Origin: Olleya sp. Bg11-27 | GTDB lineage: Bacteria; Bacteroidota; Bacteroidia; Flavobacteriales; Flavobacteriaceae | DNA length: 64,000 nucleotides | Direction: 5' to 3' | NCBI RefSeq assembly: GCF_002831645.1 | Contig: NZ_CP025117.1 | Span: forward strand, 2,619,001 to 2,683,000 | Shown: piece after piece, positions 33,664 to 44,757 of the stretch | Layout of the letters: each line of letters begins with the position of its first letter | Position numbering within the stretch: the stretch's first letter is position 1 | Notes under the pieces: generated by a model | The model's input: the letters and a program-made list of their open reading frames with translations, nothing else | Told to the model about the DNA's origin: nothing | The model's database searches: none | Translations under genes and position numbers: made by a program

Positions 33664-36222
33664 TTAAGATTCAGCAGGTTTTTCTGCTTTTTCTATTTCA
33701 ATAGTGATTTCATCAGTTTTTGTGTCTAAATCCATGACTATTTTATCGCCTTCTTGTAATTTTGCTGTAATAATTTCTTCAGCTAAAGCGTCTTCAACAT
33801 ATTTTTGAATAGCACGTTTTAAAGGACGCGCACCGTATTGTTTGTCAAATCCCTTCTCTGCAATAAAATCTTTAGCAGCTTCTGTTAATTTAAGCTTGTA
33901 ACCTAAACCATCAATACGCTTTAGAAGTTTGTCTAACTCGATATCAATAATTTTGTTAATGTCTTCTTTTTCAAGCGCATTAAATACAACGACATCATCA
34001 ATTCTATTTAAAAATTCAGGAGCAAATGACTTTTTAAGTGCATTTTCAATAACACTTTTTGCGTTGGCATCTTCTTGAGATTTTTGAGAAGCTGTTCCAA
34101 AACCAATTCCAGTACCAAAATCTTTTAATTTTCTGGCTCCGATATTAGAGGTCATTATAATAATCGTATTTCTAAAATCGATTTTACGACCTAAACTATC
34201 CGTTAAATAACCGTCATCCAATACTTGAAGTAGCATATTAAAGACATCAGGATGGGCTTTTTCAATTTCATCTAAAAGAATTACAGCGTAAGGTTTACGA
34301 CGGACTTTCTCCGTTAATTGGCCTCCTTCTTCATAACCTACGTATCCTGGAGGTGCACCGACTAATCTCGAAATAGCAAATTTCTCCATGTATTCACTCA
34401 TGTCAATTCTGATCATAGCTTCTTCGCTATCAAATAATTTATTAGATAACACTTTGGCTAACTGTGTTTTACCGACACCTGTTTGACCTAAAAAGATAAA
34501 TGACCCAATTGGTTTATTAGGATCTTTAAGTCCAGCACGGTTACGTTGAATAGCTTTCACTACTTTGGCAACAGCTTCGTCTTGACCAATTACTTTTCCT
34601 TTTATAAGATTAGGTAATTCCGCTAGTTTGTTACTTTCTTTTTGAGCAATACGATTTACAGGTATCCCCGTCATCATACTCACTACATCAGCAACATTAT
34701 CTTCGCTAACAATTTCTTTATGTAATTTGGTGTCTTCTTCCCACTTTTCTTGTGCGATATCTAACTCTTTTTCTAAACGCTTTTCATCATCACGTAAACG
34801 TGCAGCTTCTTCGTATTTCTGTTTTTTAACTACAGAATTTTTCGTTTCTCTAACGTCTTCTAGCTTTTTCTCTAACTCTATGATTTGTTTTGGTACACTA
34901 ATATTAGTAATATGTACTCTAGAACCAGCTTCATCTAAAGCATCAATAGCTTTGTCTGGAAGAAAGCGCTCTGTCATATAACGATTAGTTAGTTTTACGC
35001 AAGCTTCAATAGCTTCATCTGTATACACAACATTATGGTGTTCTTCGTATTTTCCTTTAATATTATTAAGGATTTCAATGGTTTCATCGACACTTGTTGG
35101 TTCAACAATAACCTTTTGGAAACGTCTTTCTAACGCGCCATCCTTTTCTATATATTGTCTGTATTCATCTAAGGTAGTTGCTCCAATACATTGAATCTCT
35201 CCTCTTGCTAAGGCTGGTTTAAACATGTTAGAGGCGTCTAAACTTCCCGTTGCTCCTCCAGCACCAACAATCGTGTGAATCTCATCTATAAAAAGAATCA
35301 CATCGTCATTCTTTTCAAGCTCATTCATAACCGCTTTCATCCGCTCTTCAAACTGCCCTCTGTATTTTGTACCGGCGACTAAACTTGCTAAATCTAAAGT
35401 AACGACACGTTTATTAAATAATATACGGGATACTTTTTTACTTACAATTCTGTTGGCTAGTCCTTCAGCAATTGCAGATTTACCAACACCAGGTTCACCA
35501 ATTAATAATGGGTTGTTCTTTTTACGACGCGATAAAATTTGAGACACACGCTCAATTTCTTTTTCTCGTCCTACTACTGGATCTAATTTTCCTTCTTCAG
35601 CCATAGCTGTCAAATCACGCCCAAAATTATCTAAAACTGGTGTTTTAGATTTTTTGTTCCCTTTAGTTCCTCCAGGCGTATTAAATATGTCTTTAGAACC
35701 AGAGTCTTCTGCAGAGGAATCATCCTGAAATGACTCCGCTTTAGGCGCTCCAGTTATATCTTCGAAGTTATCGTCGTTTGTTATCATAGACTTAAATTGT
35801 TCTTTAACGTTATCATAATCTACTTTAAGCTTATTTAAAAGCTTTGTTGTAGGGTCGTTTTCGTTTCTAAGTATACATAATAATAAGTGTGCAGTATTAA
35901 TTGATGTACTTTGAAACAGTTTAGCTTCTAGAAAAGTTGTTTTTAGCGCACGCTCTGCTTGACGTGTTAAGTGCAGATTTTTCTTTTCGTTAGAAGTAAT
36001 TGTGGTATTAGGATTAGCAGGACTTAGTATTTCAACCTTTCGCCTTAAATGATTTAAATCAATGTCCAACGCATTTAAAATATTAATTGCTTTTCCGTTC
36101 CCGTCTCTTAATAAACCAAGCATTAAGTGTTCAGTGCCTATAAAGTCATGTCCTAAGCGTAATGCTTCTTCCTTACTATAAGCAATGACGTCTTTTACTC
36201 TTGGTGAAAAATTATCATCCAT
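33664..36222 (-). CDS. clpC: ATP-dependent Clp protease ATPase subunit ClpC
   Basis: 852 aa from MDDNFSPRVKDVIAYSKEEA; the 17 upstream codons are not conserved. Two Clp_N repeats (about 1-145), AAA1 with Walker A GEPGVGKSAIAEG and Walker B VILFIDEIHTIVGAGG, a middle UVR-type coiled coil (about 410-470), and AAA2 with GQTGVGKTQLAK and VILLDEIEKAHPD. It unfolds proteins for ClpP and acts with adaptors. It ends in a short acidic tail. Divergent from gyrA with about 260 bp between. Confidence 0.96.
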   Translation of the reverse strand: MDDNFSPRVKDVIAYSKEEALRLGHDFIGTEHLMLGLLRDGNGKAINILNALDIDLNHLRRKVEILSPANPNTTITSNEKKNLHLTRQAERALKTTFLEAKLFQSTSINTAHLLLCILRNENDPTTKLLNKLKVDYDNVKEQFKSMITNDDNFEDITGAPKAESFQDDSSAEDSGSKDIFNTPGGTKGNKKSKTPVLDNFGRDLTAMAEEGKLDPVVGREKEIERVSQILSRRKKNNPLLIGEPGVGKSAIAEGLANRIVSKKVSRILFNKRVVTLDLASLVAGTKYRGQFEERMKAVMNELEKNDDVILFIDEIHTIVGAGGATGSLDASNMFKPALARGEIQCIGATTLDEYRQYIEKDGALERRFQKVIVEPTSVDETIEILNNIKGKYEEHHNVVYTDEAIEACVKLTNRYMTERFLPDKAIDALDEAGSRVHITNISVPKQIIELEKKLEDVRETKNSVVKKQKYEEAARLRDDEKRLEKELDIAQEKWEEDTKLHKEIVSEDNVADVVSMMTGIPVNRIAQKESNKLAELPNLIKGKVIGQDEAVAKVVKAIQRNRAGLKDPNKPIGSFIFLGQTGVGKTQLAKVLSNKLFDSEEAMIRIDMSEYMEKFAISRLVGAPPGYVGYEEGGQLTEKVRRKPYAVILLDEIEKAHPDVFNMLLQVLDDGYLTDSLGRKIDFRNTIIIMTSNIGARKLKDFGTGIGFGTASQKSQEDANAKSVIENALKKSFAPEFLNRIDDVVVFNALEKEDINKIIDIELDKLLKRIDGLGYKLKLTEAAKDFIAEKGFDKQYGARPLKRAIQKYVEDALAEEIITAKLQEGDKIVMDLDTKTDEITIEIEKAEKPAES

Positions 36223-36482
36223 ATATTTGTTCCTTTCAGCTTTAAAAATAGTAAACATAATTAGTAATGGCAAAAACTATACCTTAAATAATATGTTAAT
36301 TGTTTAAAGCTTGAAAGTACATATTTTTTCAAAATAAACCACAATTGAGTTATCAACTAAAAAAGAGAATTAAATTGTTAATAAAAAACATCAAAAAATA
36401 GAGGTAAAAGGCTTACCGTTACTAATGAAAGTTTTATATTAGCGTGTTTTGAAATAATGAATAAAACTAATTAAATTTATAT

Positions 36483-39035
36483 ATGGCAGAAGGAGAGAAG
36501 GTCATTCCAATTAATATTGAAGATGAAATGAAATCGGCTTACATTGATTATTCAATGTCAGTCATTGTGTCACGTGCATTACCAGACGTTAGGGACGGGT
36601 TAAAACCTGTGCATAGACGTGTTTTATTTGGTATGCATGAACTGGGTGTTAGAGCAACCGGAGCACATAAAAAGTCGGCAAGAATAGTTGGGGAAGTTTT
36701 AGGAAAGTATCACCCACATGGTGATACATCAGTTTACGACGCAATGGTACGTATGGCTCAAGAATGGAGTTTACGTTATATGTTAGTAGATGGTCAAGGT
36801 AACTTTGGGTCTGTAGATGGAGATAGTCCAGCTGCAATGCGTTATACAGAAGCACGTATGCGTAAGATATCTGAAGACATGTTGGCAGATATTGACAAAG
36901 AAACAGTAGATCATAAATTAAACTTTGATGATACTTTAGAAGAACCAACGGTTTTACCAACACGTATACCTGGTCTTTTAGTTAATGGTGCGTCAGGAAT
37001 TGCGGTAGGTATGGCAACAAACATGCCGCCACACAATTTAACGGAAGTTGTAGATGGTACTATTGCTTATATTGAAAACAATGATATTGAAATAGACGAG
37101 TTAATTACACATATTAAAGCACCAGATTTTCCTACAGGAGGAACAATATATGGTTATGATGGTGTAAAAGAAGCTTTTCATACAGGTAGAGGACGTATTG
37201 TAATGCGTGCCAAAGCTATTATTGAAGAAGTACAAGGACGCGAATGTGTTATTGTAACTGAGATTCCGTATCAAGTCAATAAGGCAGACATGATTAAAAA
37301 GACTGCTGACTTAGTTAATGATAAAAAGCTGGAAGGTATTTCTACTATTAGAGATGAATCTGATAGAAATGGAATGCGTATTGTATACATCTTAAAACGT
37401 GATGCTATACCAAACATTGTCCTTAATAAACTATATAAGTATACGGCTTTACAATCGTCATTTAGTGTTAATAATATTGCATTAGTTAATGGTAGACCAC
37501 AATTGTTGAATCTAAAAGAATTGATTCATTATTTTGTTGAGCATAGACATGATGTAGTGGTTAGACGTACAACTTATGAGTTACGTAAAGCTGAAGAAAG
37601 AGCACATATCTTAGAAGGTTTAATTATAGCATCAGATAATATAGACGAAGTTATTGCTATTATTAGAGCCTCTAATAATGCCGATGAAGCTCGAGCTAAC
37701 TTGATTAAACGTTTTGAGCTTTCAGAAATACAAGCCAAAGCAATTGTCGAAATGCGTCTGCGCCAATTAACAGGCTTGGAACAAGACAAATTGCGTGCGG
37801 AGTATGAAGAGATTATGAAAACGATTATAGACCTTAAAGACATTCTTGCGAACAAAGAGAGAAGAATGACTATTATTAAGGACGAGTTGCAAGTCGTAAA
37901 AGATAAATATGGTGATGAGCGTCGTTCTGTAATTGAGTATGCCGGTGGAGATTTAAGCATCGAAGATATGATTCCTGATGCGCAAGTAGTGATTACTATT
38001 TCTCACGCAGGTTATATTAAACGTACATCTTTAACAGAATATAAAACACAAAATAGAGGTGGGGTTGGTCAAAAAGCATCAACGACTAGAAATGAAGATT
38101 TCTTAGAGCATTTATTTGTTGGTACTAACCACCAGTATATGTTGTTCTTTACTCAAAAAGGTAAATGTTTCTGGATGCGTGTTTATGAAATCCCTGAAGG
38201 AAGTAAAACGTCTAAAGGTAGAGCAATCCAAAATCTTATAAATATTGAGCAAGACGATAAAGTAATGGCGTTTATTTGTACTCAAGATTTAAAAGACGAA
38301 GCATATATTAATAGTCATTATGTGATTATGGCAACTAAAAAGGGTCAAGTTAAGAAGACTTCTTTAGAGCAATATTCTAGACCAAGAACTAATGGTATTA
38401 ATGCCATTACTATTAAGGATGATGACGAATTACTAGAGGCTAAATTAACGACTGGTAATAGTCAAATTATGATAGCACTTAAATCAGGTAAAGCTATTAG
38501 ATTTGAAGAAGCAAAAACGAGACCAATGGGACGAAATGCTTCTGGAGTTAGAGGTATTACTTTATCGCATCCAAAAGATGAAGCTATTGGTATGGTGATT
38601 GTTGAAAATCCACAGGAGGAAACAGTACTTGTCGTGTCTGAAAATGGGTATGGTAAACGTACTTATATTGATGATCCAGAAGATGGAGAAGCAGTTTATA
38701 GAATAACAAATAGAGGAGGGAAAGGAGTTAAAACAATTTCGATTTCCGAAAAAACTGGGGATTTAGTGTCTATCAAAACGGTAACAGATACTGATGATTT
38801 AATGATAATTAACAAATCGGGTATTGCTATTAGAATGGCAGTAGAAAGTCTACGTACCATGGGAAGAGCAACTCAAGGAGTTAAATTAATTAACCTAAAA
38901 GGTAAAGACTCAATAGCAGCAGTTGCTAAAGTAATGAAAGACGAGGATGAGGAGCTTGATGAAACTCTTGAAGATCTTGAAAACATTACGGATACGGAAG
39001 CTGGCACAACTATTGATATTACAGAAGAAGAATAA
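36483..39035 (+). CDS. gyrA: DNA gyrase subunit A
   Basis: 850 aa. Catalytic Tyr in [12 protein letters not shown]. Quinolone-determining region [20 protein letters not shown], with Thr at the position of E. coli Ser83 and Asp at that of Asp87. C-terminal beta-pinwheel repeats include the GyrA box region [10 protein letters not shown] and [19 protein letters not shown]. The tail is strongly acidic ([20 protein letters not shown]). It introduces negative supercoils with GyrB. A TPR gene follows 26 bp later. Confidence 0.97.
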   Translation: MAEGEKVIPINIEDEMKSAYIDYSMSVIVSRALPDVRDGLKPVHRRVLFGMHELGVRATGAHKKSARIVGEVLGKYHPHGDTSVYDAMVRMAQEWSLRYMLVDGQGNFGSVDGDSPAAMRYTEARMRKISEDMLADIDKETVDHKLNFDDTLEEPTVLPTRIPGLLVNGASGIAVGMATNMPPHNLTEVVDGTIAYIENNDIEIDELITHIKAPDFPTGGTIYGYDGVKEAFHTGRGRIVMRAKAIIEEVQGRECVIVTEIPYQVNKADMIKKTADLVNDKKLEGISTIRDESDRNGMRIVYILKRDAIPNIVLNKLYKYTALQSSFSVNNIALVNGRPQLLNLKELIHYFVEHRHDVVVRRTTYELRKAEERAHILEGLIIASDNIDEVIAIIRASNNADEARANLIKRFELSEIQAKAIVEMRLRQLTGLEQDKLRAEYEEIMKTIIDLKDILANKERRMTIIKDELQVVKDKYGDERRSVIEYAGGDLSIEDMIPDAQVVITISHAGYIKRTSLTEYKTQNRGGVGQKASTTRNEDFLEHLFVGTNHQYMLFFTQKGKCFWMRVYEIPEGSKTSKGRAIQNLINIEQDDKVMAFICTQDLKDEAYINSHYVIMATKKGQVKKTSLEQYSRPRTNGINAITIKDDDELLEAKLTTGNSQIMIALKSGKAIRFEEAKTRPMGRNASGVRGITLSHPKDEAIGMVIVENPQEETVLVVSENGYGKRTYIDDPEDGEAVYRITNRGGKGVKTISISEKTGDLVSIKTVTDTDDLMIINKSGIAIRMAVESLRTMGRATQGVKLINLKGKDSIAAVAKVMKDEDEELDETLEDLENITDTEAGTTIDITEEE

Positions 39036-39061
39036 ATAACAATAAATTAAAATAACGAATA

Positions 39062-40294
39062 ATGAAAAAACAATTAATTCTTGCGATAGCATTACTTGTA
39101 TCTGCTGGCTCTTTTGCACAGAAAAAAGAAATAAAAGCTTTAGAAAAAGCTGTTAAAAATAGTAATTATGCTGAAGCGAAAAGCTTAGTAACACAATTGG
39201 AGTCTATGGAAGGTTCCATGGATAGTAAATTAAAAGATAAGTATTATTTTGCAACAGCAAAAGCCTTTTTTAGTAATGGTGCTAGTTCATTAGATGATAT
39301 AGCTAAAGCAGTAGAGAATTTAGATAAATTAAGTACGGCTTCTGTCGATGTTTTACAGTTTAAGCAATTGATAGAAAATGACTTAATCACTAAAGCAAAT
39401 GATTTATATACATCAAAAGAATTTGGTAAAGCAGCTGGTGTTTTTGAAAGTCTTTATAATGTAAAAAAGGAGGATCAAACTTATCTATATTATGCAGCTT
39501 CTAGCGCTTTGCAAGAGCAAGATATGGATGTAGCTTTAAAATACTATTTACAATTGAATGATTTAGGTTATACTGGTGTCAAAACGGAGTATACTGCTAT
39601 AAATAAAGCTAATGGTAAAGAGGATATTTTAGCAAAAGAGACAAGAGATAAATTTGTTAAAATTGGTACTCATGAAAGTCCAGAGGATAGAGTCACAGAA
39701 TCTAAGGCCTCGGAAATTATTAGAAATATAGCATTAATTTATGCTGGTAAAGGAGAGAATGACAAAGCTTTAGCAGCGATGAAAAAAGCTAGAGAAGCCA
39801 ACCCAGAGGATTATGATTTATTGGTGAGTGAAGCTAATTTATATTATAAATTAGGAGATAATGTTAAATACGAGGAGCTTATAAATCAGGCACTTAATAA
39901 TGATCCTAATAATCCAGATTTATTATACAATTTAGCAGTTTTAGCTAGTGATTCGGGAGATAAGATTAAAGCTAAAGAGTATTATACTAAGTCTCTAAGT
40001 CTTAAACCTGAAAACGTAAATGCTTTAACTAATTTGGCTGCTTTAGTTTTAAGTGAAGAGCAAGATTTAGTTAAGTTAATGAATAGTTTAGGTACTTCTG
40101 CAGCTGATAATAAAAAGTATGATGAGTTAAAGCTAAAACGTACAGATTTATATAAAGAAGCAGTTCCTTATTTAGAAAAAGTTTTAGAACTTAAAGAAGA
40201 TAGTGTGGAAGTAGGTGTTACTTTATCTAATATATATAGTGCTATTGGAGAAGATGCAAAAGCAAAAGTATTAAGAGAAAAATATAGTAAATAA
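39062..40294 (+). CDS. Secreted TPR-repeat protein
   Basis: 410 aa. Signal peptide MKKQLILAIALLVSAGSFAQ. Helical repeats of TPR type: KYYFATAKAFFSNGA, AGVFESLYNVKKEDQTYLYY, IALIYAGKGENDKALAAMKK, LLYNLAVLASDSGDKIKAKE, YYTKSLSLKPENVNALTNLA. Predicted periplasmic scaffold, ligand unknown. It follows gyrA by 26 bp and has a strong terminator, so it is probably co-transcribed with gyrA, an arrangement often seen in flavobacteria. Confidence 0.88.
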   Translation: MKKQLILAIALLVSAGSFAQKKEIKALEKAVKNSNYAEAKSLVTQLESMEGSMDSKLKDKYYFATAKAFFSNGASSLDDIAKAVENLDKLSTASVDVLQFKQLIENDLITKANDLYTSKEFGKAAGVFESLYNVKKEDQTYLYYAASSALQEQDMDVALKYYLQLNDLGYTGVKTEYTAINKANGKEDILAKETRDKFVKIGTHESPEDRVTESKASEIIRNIALIYAGKGENDKALAAMKKAREANPEDYDLLVSEANLYYKLGDNVKYEELINQALNNDPNNPDLLYNLAVLASDSGDKIKAKEYYTKSLSLKPENVNALTNLAALVLSEEQDLVKLMNSLGTSAADNKKYDELKLKRTDLYKEAVPYLEKVLELKEDSVEVGVTLSNIYSAIGEDAKAKVLREKYSK

Positions 40295-40310
40295 ATACAA
40301 GTTTATAACA

Positions 40311-40344
40311 AAAAAAAAGCCTTCAGAAATGAAGGCTTTTTTTT
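40311..40344. terminator. Bidirectional hairpin terminator
   Basis: AAAAAAAAGCCTTC / GAAGGCTTTTTTTT around AGAAAT; serves the TPR gene (plus) and the NlpC/P60 gene (minus), which converge here. Confidence 0.92.
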
Positions 40345-40345
40345 G

Positions 40346-41095
40346 TTAAATAATTTTTTTAATGACTCTGAGTTTGTGAGTATGTACCCCTTTATCCGCA
40401 TTGTAAATTCCGGTGTGGTCTAATCTATCAATTCTAACCTTTCCATGCGCGTGAATAATATAGTTGTCCTGCATGATAATGCCAACATGGATGATATTTC
40501 CTTCAGAATTATCAAAAAAAGCTAAATCTCCTGGCTCACTTTCTTCAATAAAACTCAAAGCTTCACCTTGTGTTGCTTGTTGAGAGGCATCTCTTAAAAG
40601 TTTAAAACCATTGAGTTTATAAACCATTTGTGTAAATCCACTACAATCAATACCAAAAGGTGTTTTACCTCCCCACAAATATGGTGTATTAAGATACTGA
40701 AAAGCAGTAGTAATTATTTCAGTTTTAGGATGCTTTATATTTGAAAACAAACCATCAAAAGAATGGTTTAATAGTTCCAATCCATTTAATGTAGATCCTA
40801 AAATAATTGTATTTAACTGATTATTTTCATCTTGAACAAATTCAACTAAATCCGAAGATAATTTAAGTGGTTCTTGTTGTATTAAAGCATAGTTTTCTTC
40901 TGTAATTTCAAGATATTGTTTGTTATCTATCCAACCTTCATATTTATCAAAAGCTAACCTTATTTTACTCCACTGTTTACGTTGCTCTAAAACTTTGAAT
41001 GTTTCTCCATACAATACTTGCGAGACTAACTCGCTAGTATCAGAGGTTTCAAGTCTTAAAGGAATACTACTTAAATTACAAATTCCGAACTGCAT
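40346..41095 (-). CDS. SH3 domain plus NlpC/P60 cysteine peptidase
   Basis: 249 aa. An N-terminal bacterial SH3-like domain (GETFKVLEQRKQWSKIRLAF, DKYEGWIDNKQYLEI) and a C-terminal NlpC/P60 domain with catalytic Cys in FGIDCSGFTQMVYKLNG, His in GNIIHVGIIM and His in YIIHAHGKVRIDR. Family enzymes (YkfC-like) cut gamma-D-Glu-diaminopimelate bonds of cell wall peptides. No signal peptide is visible, so it may recycle muropeptides in the cytoplasm. Start 9 bp after the thiolase stop: same operon. Confidence 0.9.
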   Translation of the reverse strand: MQFGICNLSSIPLRLETSDTSELVSQVLYGETFKVLEQRKQWSKIRLAFDKYEGWIDNKQYLEITEENYALIQQEPLKLSSDLVEFVQDENNQLNTIILGSTLNGLELLNHSFDGLFSNIKHPKTEIITTAFQYLNTPYLWGGKTPFGIDCSGFTQMVYKLNGFKLLRDASQQATQGEALSFIEESEPGDLAFFDNSEGNIIHVGIIMQDNYIIHAHGKVRIDRLDHTGIYNADKGVHTHKLRVIKKII

Positions 41096-41104
41096 TACTT
41101 GATT

Positions 41105-42283
41105 TTAGTGACGTTCTATAATTACAGCAGAGGCACCACCGCCACCATTACATATGGTTGCAGCTCCAATTTTTGCATTATTCTGTTCTAATACATTAAG
41201 TAATGTGATTAGTATTCTTACACCAGAGCATCCAAGTGGATGACCTAATGATACGGCACCACCATTTACATTAACGTTAGAATCATTTAAACCTAATATT
41301 TTCATGTTAGCTAATCCAACCACAGCAAAAGCTTCGTTAAATTCAAAAAACTCAATATCTTTTAAAGCGATTCCTGCTTTATCAATAGCTTTTGGCAACG
41401 CTTTAGAAGGTGCTGTTGTAAACCATTTTGGTGCTTGTGCTGCATCAGCATACCCTTTTATAGTTGCAAGAGGTTTTAAGCCTAATTCTTTTGCTTTCTC
41501 AGCACTCATTAACACCATTGCTCCAGCGCCGTCATTAATTGTAGATGCATTAGCAGCAGTTACTGTTCCATCTTTTGAAAAGGCAGGACGTAAAGCTGGT
41601 ATTTTCTCCATTTTCACATTAGTAAATTCTTCATCCTTACTAACTATTATAGGTTCTCCACGTCTTTGTGGTACTTCTACAGGAACAACTTCATTGTCAA
41701 ATTTCCCTGCTTCCCATGCTGCTGCTGATCTATTGTAACTTTGTATTGCATAAGCATCTTGATCTTCTCTAGAAAAATCATACTCTTTAGCACAATCGTC
41801 CGCACAAACTCCCATTGCATTTTGGTCGTAAGCATCAACTAATCCATCTTTTTGCATGCCATCTACAAGGGATGCAGGTCCAAATTTAGTACCTGTTCTT
41901 GCATATAAATAATGAGGAATCATACTCATGTTTTCCATTCCTCCAGCAACAACAATGTCGGCATCTCCCAAGGCTATACTTTGAGCTGCCTGCATAACTG
42001 TTTTCATACCAGAAGCACATACTTTATTAATAGTAGTACAAGGTACTGAGTCTGGTATTCCTGCATATATAGCAGCTTGCCTAGCTGGTGCTTGACCAGT
42101 TCCAGCCTGCACAACATTACCCATTAATACTTCTTGTACTAATTTTGGATCTAAATTTATTTTATCTAAAGCTCCTTTAATAGCAATAGCACCTAACTTT
42201 GTAGCAGGTATGGTACTTAATGCACCTAAAAAACTACCAATTGGTGTTCTTGCTGCGGAGACAATAACGACTTCTTTGCTCAT
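41105..42283 (-). CDS. Acetyl-CoA C-acetyltransferase (thiolase)
   Basis: 392 aa. Nucleophile Cys in INKVCASGMKTVMQAAQSIA, FNEAFAVVGLAN, GGAVSLGHPLGCSG (catalytic His) and ATICNGGGGASAVI (second catalytic Cys). Thiolase of the biosynthetic/degradative AtoB or PhaA type: two acetyl-CoA to acetoacetyl-CoA and back. First gene of an operon with the NlpC/P60 gene. Confidence 0.94.
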   Translation of the reverse strand: MSKEVVIVSAARTPIGSFLGALSTIPATKLGAIAIKGALDKINLDPKLVQEVLMGNVVQAGTGQAPARQAAIYAGIPDSVPCTTINKVCASGMKTVMQAAQSIALGDADIVVAGGMENMSMIPHYLYARTGTKFGPASLVDGMQKDGLVDAYDQNAMGVCADDCAKEYDFSREDQDAYAIQSYNRSAAAWEAGKFDNEVVPVEVPQRRGEPIIVSKDEEFTNVKMEKIPALRPAFSKDGTVTAANASTINDGAGAMVLMSAEKAKELGLKPLATIKGYADAAQAPKWFTTAPSKALPKAIDKAGIALKDIEFFEFNEAFAVVGLANMKILGLNDSNVNVNGGAVSLGHPLGCSGVRILITLLNVLEQNNAKIGAATICNGGGGASAVIIERH

Positions 42284-42408
42284 AATATCTATTATTTATT
42301 AATAGGACGAAATTACTAAATTTTTTAGAAAATTTTAGCCTAATCAGGATATTATAAGTTAATTGTAATATTATAAATTGTTACATTTGAAAAACACGAG
42401 TTTTAAGT

Positions 42409-44451
42409 ATGAAAGACCATATTAATGCCCTTTATAAAAACCATTCACAATTTTACAAAATTATACTATTTGTAGTAACGACCTTTTTAATCGTTTTTAT
42501 TTTTCCAAAAAGTGGGCGATTTAAATATAATTTTGAAAAAGGTAAACCTTGGCAGACAGAAAACCTTTACGCACCATTTAATTTTGCAATACAAAAATCT
42601 AATGTTGAAATATTAAATGAAAAAGCTATAGTAGCTTCTCAAACGTCCTATTTTTTTAATAACCAGCCAAAAGTTAAGGAAAAGGTCAAATATGATTTTG
42701 AAGCGTCTTTTAGTAAAGTTTTTAGTGACACTTTAAGAAGTTACAAAAAATTAAAGAATAAGGGTAGTAAAATATTAAATGGTTTCTACCAATATGGTAT
42801 TTTAAGTGAAGATGTCAGTTTAAAGGATGATGATAAGGTTGTTCTCCTTGTAGACAATGTTGAAAAAAGAACCACTCAGTATTCTAATATTCAGAAGATT
42901 GGTACTATTAAGAAACAAGTAGATAGTGAGTTAAAAAGTACAACGTTAGAAAAGTACTCTAATAAGCTTACAGCACTTTTTTTTGATATTATACAAGCCG
43001 ATTTAACTTACAATAGAGCGTTGTCTGAAAATGTTTTAAAAGAAGCTTTAGATAAAATTTCTAAGAATAGAGGTGTTGTAGATAAAGGCACCTTAATCAT
43101 TTCCAAAGGGGAAGTTGTAAACGACTCTAAATATCAAATTTTAACCTCTTTATCAAAGGAATACGAGTCCCAAGTATGGAGTAAATCAAATTATAAATGG
43201 ATCGTTTTCGCTTACACTTTATTAGTGGCTTTAGCCCTTTTGATGTTATTATTATTTATTAGGAAATATAGATTAGATATCTATAAAAATAATACTAAAG
43301 TGACTTTTGTCTTTTTTAATGTGTTAATCATGGTATTATTAACAACTTTAGTTGTTGACTATAATCCTGAATATGTTTATTTGGTACCAATAGCAATTCT
43401 ACCTTTAGTATTAAAAGCTTTTTTTGATGCAAGATTAGGATTATTTACTCATGTAATCACAGTGCTATTGTTAGGATCAATTGTCCCTAATAGTTATGAA
43501 TATATGTTCCTTCAAATTATAGCAGGTATTGTAACTATTTTAACCGTTTCTGAGCTGTATAAACGTGCTAATTTATTTATTTCGGTAGGACAGATTACTT
43601 TAGTGTATATCATCGCTTATTTTGCGTTTTTTGTAATCCACGAAGCAAGTGTTGATAATTTGAAATGGGAAACATTTGGTCTATTTGTATTATGTGGATT
43701 AGCGACATTATTTGTGCAGCCTCTGATATATGTTTATGAGAAACTATTTGGATTAGTTTCTGATGTTTCGCTATTGGAGTTGTCTGACACTAATTCTAAA
43801 TTATTAAAGGAGTTGTCTAATAAAGCCCCTGGCACCTTCCATCATTCTTTAAACGTAGCAAATTTAGCAGAGGCTTCAGCTAATGAAATAAATGCGAATG
43901 CGATGTTAGTTAGAGTAGGGGCTTTGTATCATGATATAGGCAAAATGAAGTCACCAACTTTTTTTACAGAAAATCAATCTTCAGGTATTAATGGTCATGA
44001 CGAATTATCACCAAAGGAAAGTGCTAAGATTATAATAAATCACGTTATTGATGGTATAGAAGTCGCTAAGAAGTATAATTTACCTGATCGGGTTATAGAT
44101 TTTATAAGAACACATCATGGTACAAGTCAAGTCTATTATTTTTATATGAAAGAAAAGGCAAATAACGAGAATGTTGACATTAATGACTTTACTTACCCTG
44201 GGCCAAAACCATTTAGTAAAGAAACAGCAATTTTAATGATGTGTGATAGTGTAGAAGCTGCATCAAAGAGTTTAAAGGAGCCAACTTCTAGTAAAATTGA
44301 TAATTTTGTCGAAAATATTATAAATAAACAGAAAGATGATGGCCAATTTTTAAATGCAGACATAACTTTTAAAGAAATTGAATCCATAAAAAAAGTGCTA
44401 AAGCGCAAGCTTGCAAATATTTACCATTTGAGAATTGAATATCCTGAATAA
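42409..44451 (+). CDS. PgpH-like 7TMR-HD cyclic-di-AMP phosphodiesterase
   Basis: 680 aa. One N-terminal membrane segment (ILFVVTTFLIVFIFP), a 7TMR-HDED extracellular domain to about 255, seven membrane helices (about 263-455), and a cytoplasmic HD domain: FHHSLNVANLAEASA, ALYHDIGKMKSP (HDIG), RTHHGTSQVYYFYMKE and MMCDSVEAASKSLKEP. Family members such as PgpH hydrolyse c-di-AMP. Stand-alone gene ahead of a tRNA cluster. Confidence 0.93.
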   Translation: MKDHINALYKNHSQFYKIILFVVTTFLIVFIFPKSGRFKYNFEKGKPWQTENLYAPFNFAIQKSNVEILNEKAIVASQTSYFFNNQPKVKEKVKYDFEASFSKVFSDTLRSYKKLKNKGSKILNGFYQYGILSEDVSLKDDDKVVLLVDNVEKRTTQYSNIQKIGTIKKQVDSELKSTTLEKYSNKLTALFFDIIQADLTYNRALSENVLKEALDKISKNRGVVDKGTLIISKGEVVNDSKYQILTSLSKEYESQVWSKSNYKWIVFAYTLLVALALLMLLLFIRKYRLDIYKNNTKVTFVFFNVLIMVLLTTLVVDYNPEYVYLVPIAILPLVLKAFFDARLGLFTHVITVLLLGSIVPNSYEYMFLQIIAGIVTILTVSELYKRANLFISVGQITLVYIIAYFAFFVIHEASVDNLKWETFGLFVLCGLATLFVQPLIYVYEKLFGLVSDVSLLELSDTNSKLLKELSNKAPGTFHHSLNVANLAEASANEINANAMLVRVGALYHDIGKMKSPTFFTENQSSGINGHDELSPKESAKIIINHVIDGIEVAKKYNLPDRVIDFIRTHHGTSQVYYFYMKEKANNENVDINDFTYPGPKPFSKETAILMMCDSVEAASKSLKEPTSSKIDNFVENIINKQKDDGQFLNADITFKEIESIKKVLKRKLANIYHLRIEYPE

Positions 44452-44476
44452 AATTTAAAAAAAAGTTTAAAAAAGG

Positions 44477-44507
44477 TTGTGATATTTAATAAAGTATCCT
44501 AAATTTG
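44477..44507 (+). promoter_or_regulatory. Bacteroidota sigma-A promoter of the tRNA cluster
   Basis: TTG (44477-44479), 20 bp, then TAAATTTG (44500-44507), matching TTG-N19/20-TAnnTTTG. It lies 36 bp before tRNA-Ser. Confidence 0.75.
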
Positions 44508-44542
44508 CACCCGCAATAACTTGCTAAGTTCATTACATTATC

Positions 44543-44631
44543 GGAGAGGTGCCTGAGTGGCCGAAAGGAACGGTTTGCTAAATCGTCGTAGGTGTTAAAA
44601 CTTACCCAGGGTTCGAATCCCTGTCTCTCCG
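44543..44631 (+). tRNA. tRNA-Ser (GCT)
   Basis: Acceptor GGAGAGG pairs with TCTCTCC, discriminator G. Anticodon loop TTGCTAA with GCT. Long variable arm typical of class II tRNA. T-loop GGGTTCGAATCCC. CCA is not encoded. 89 nt. Confidence 0.97.
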
Positions 44632-44668
44632 CTATAATTTTTCAAAAATTATATTTAGATAACCAATT

Positions 44669-44743
44669 CGGGGTGTAGCGTAGCCCGGTTATCGCGCCAC
44701 GTTTGGGACGTGGAGGCCGCAGGTTCGAATCCTGCCACCCCGA
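44669..44743 (+). tRNA. tRNA-Pro (TGG)
   Basis: Acceptor CGGGGTG pairs with CACCCCG, discriminator A. Anticodon stem-loop CACGTTTGGGACGTG with TGG. T-arm GCAGGTTCGAATCCTGC. 75 nt, CCA not encoded. Confidence 0.97.
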
Positions 44744-44757
44744 CTTTTTATTGCTAC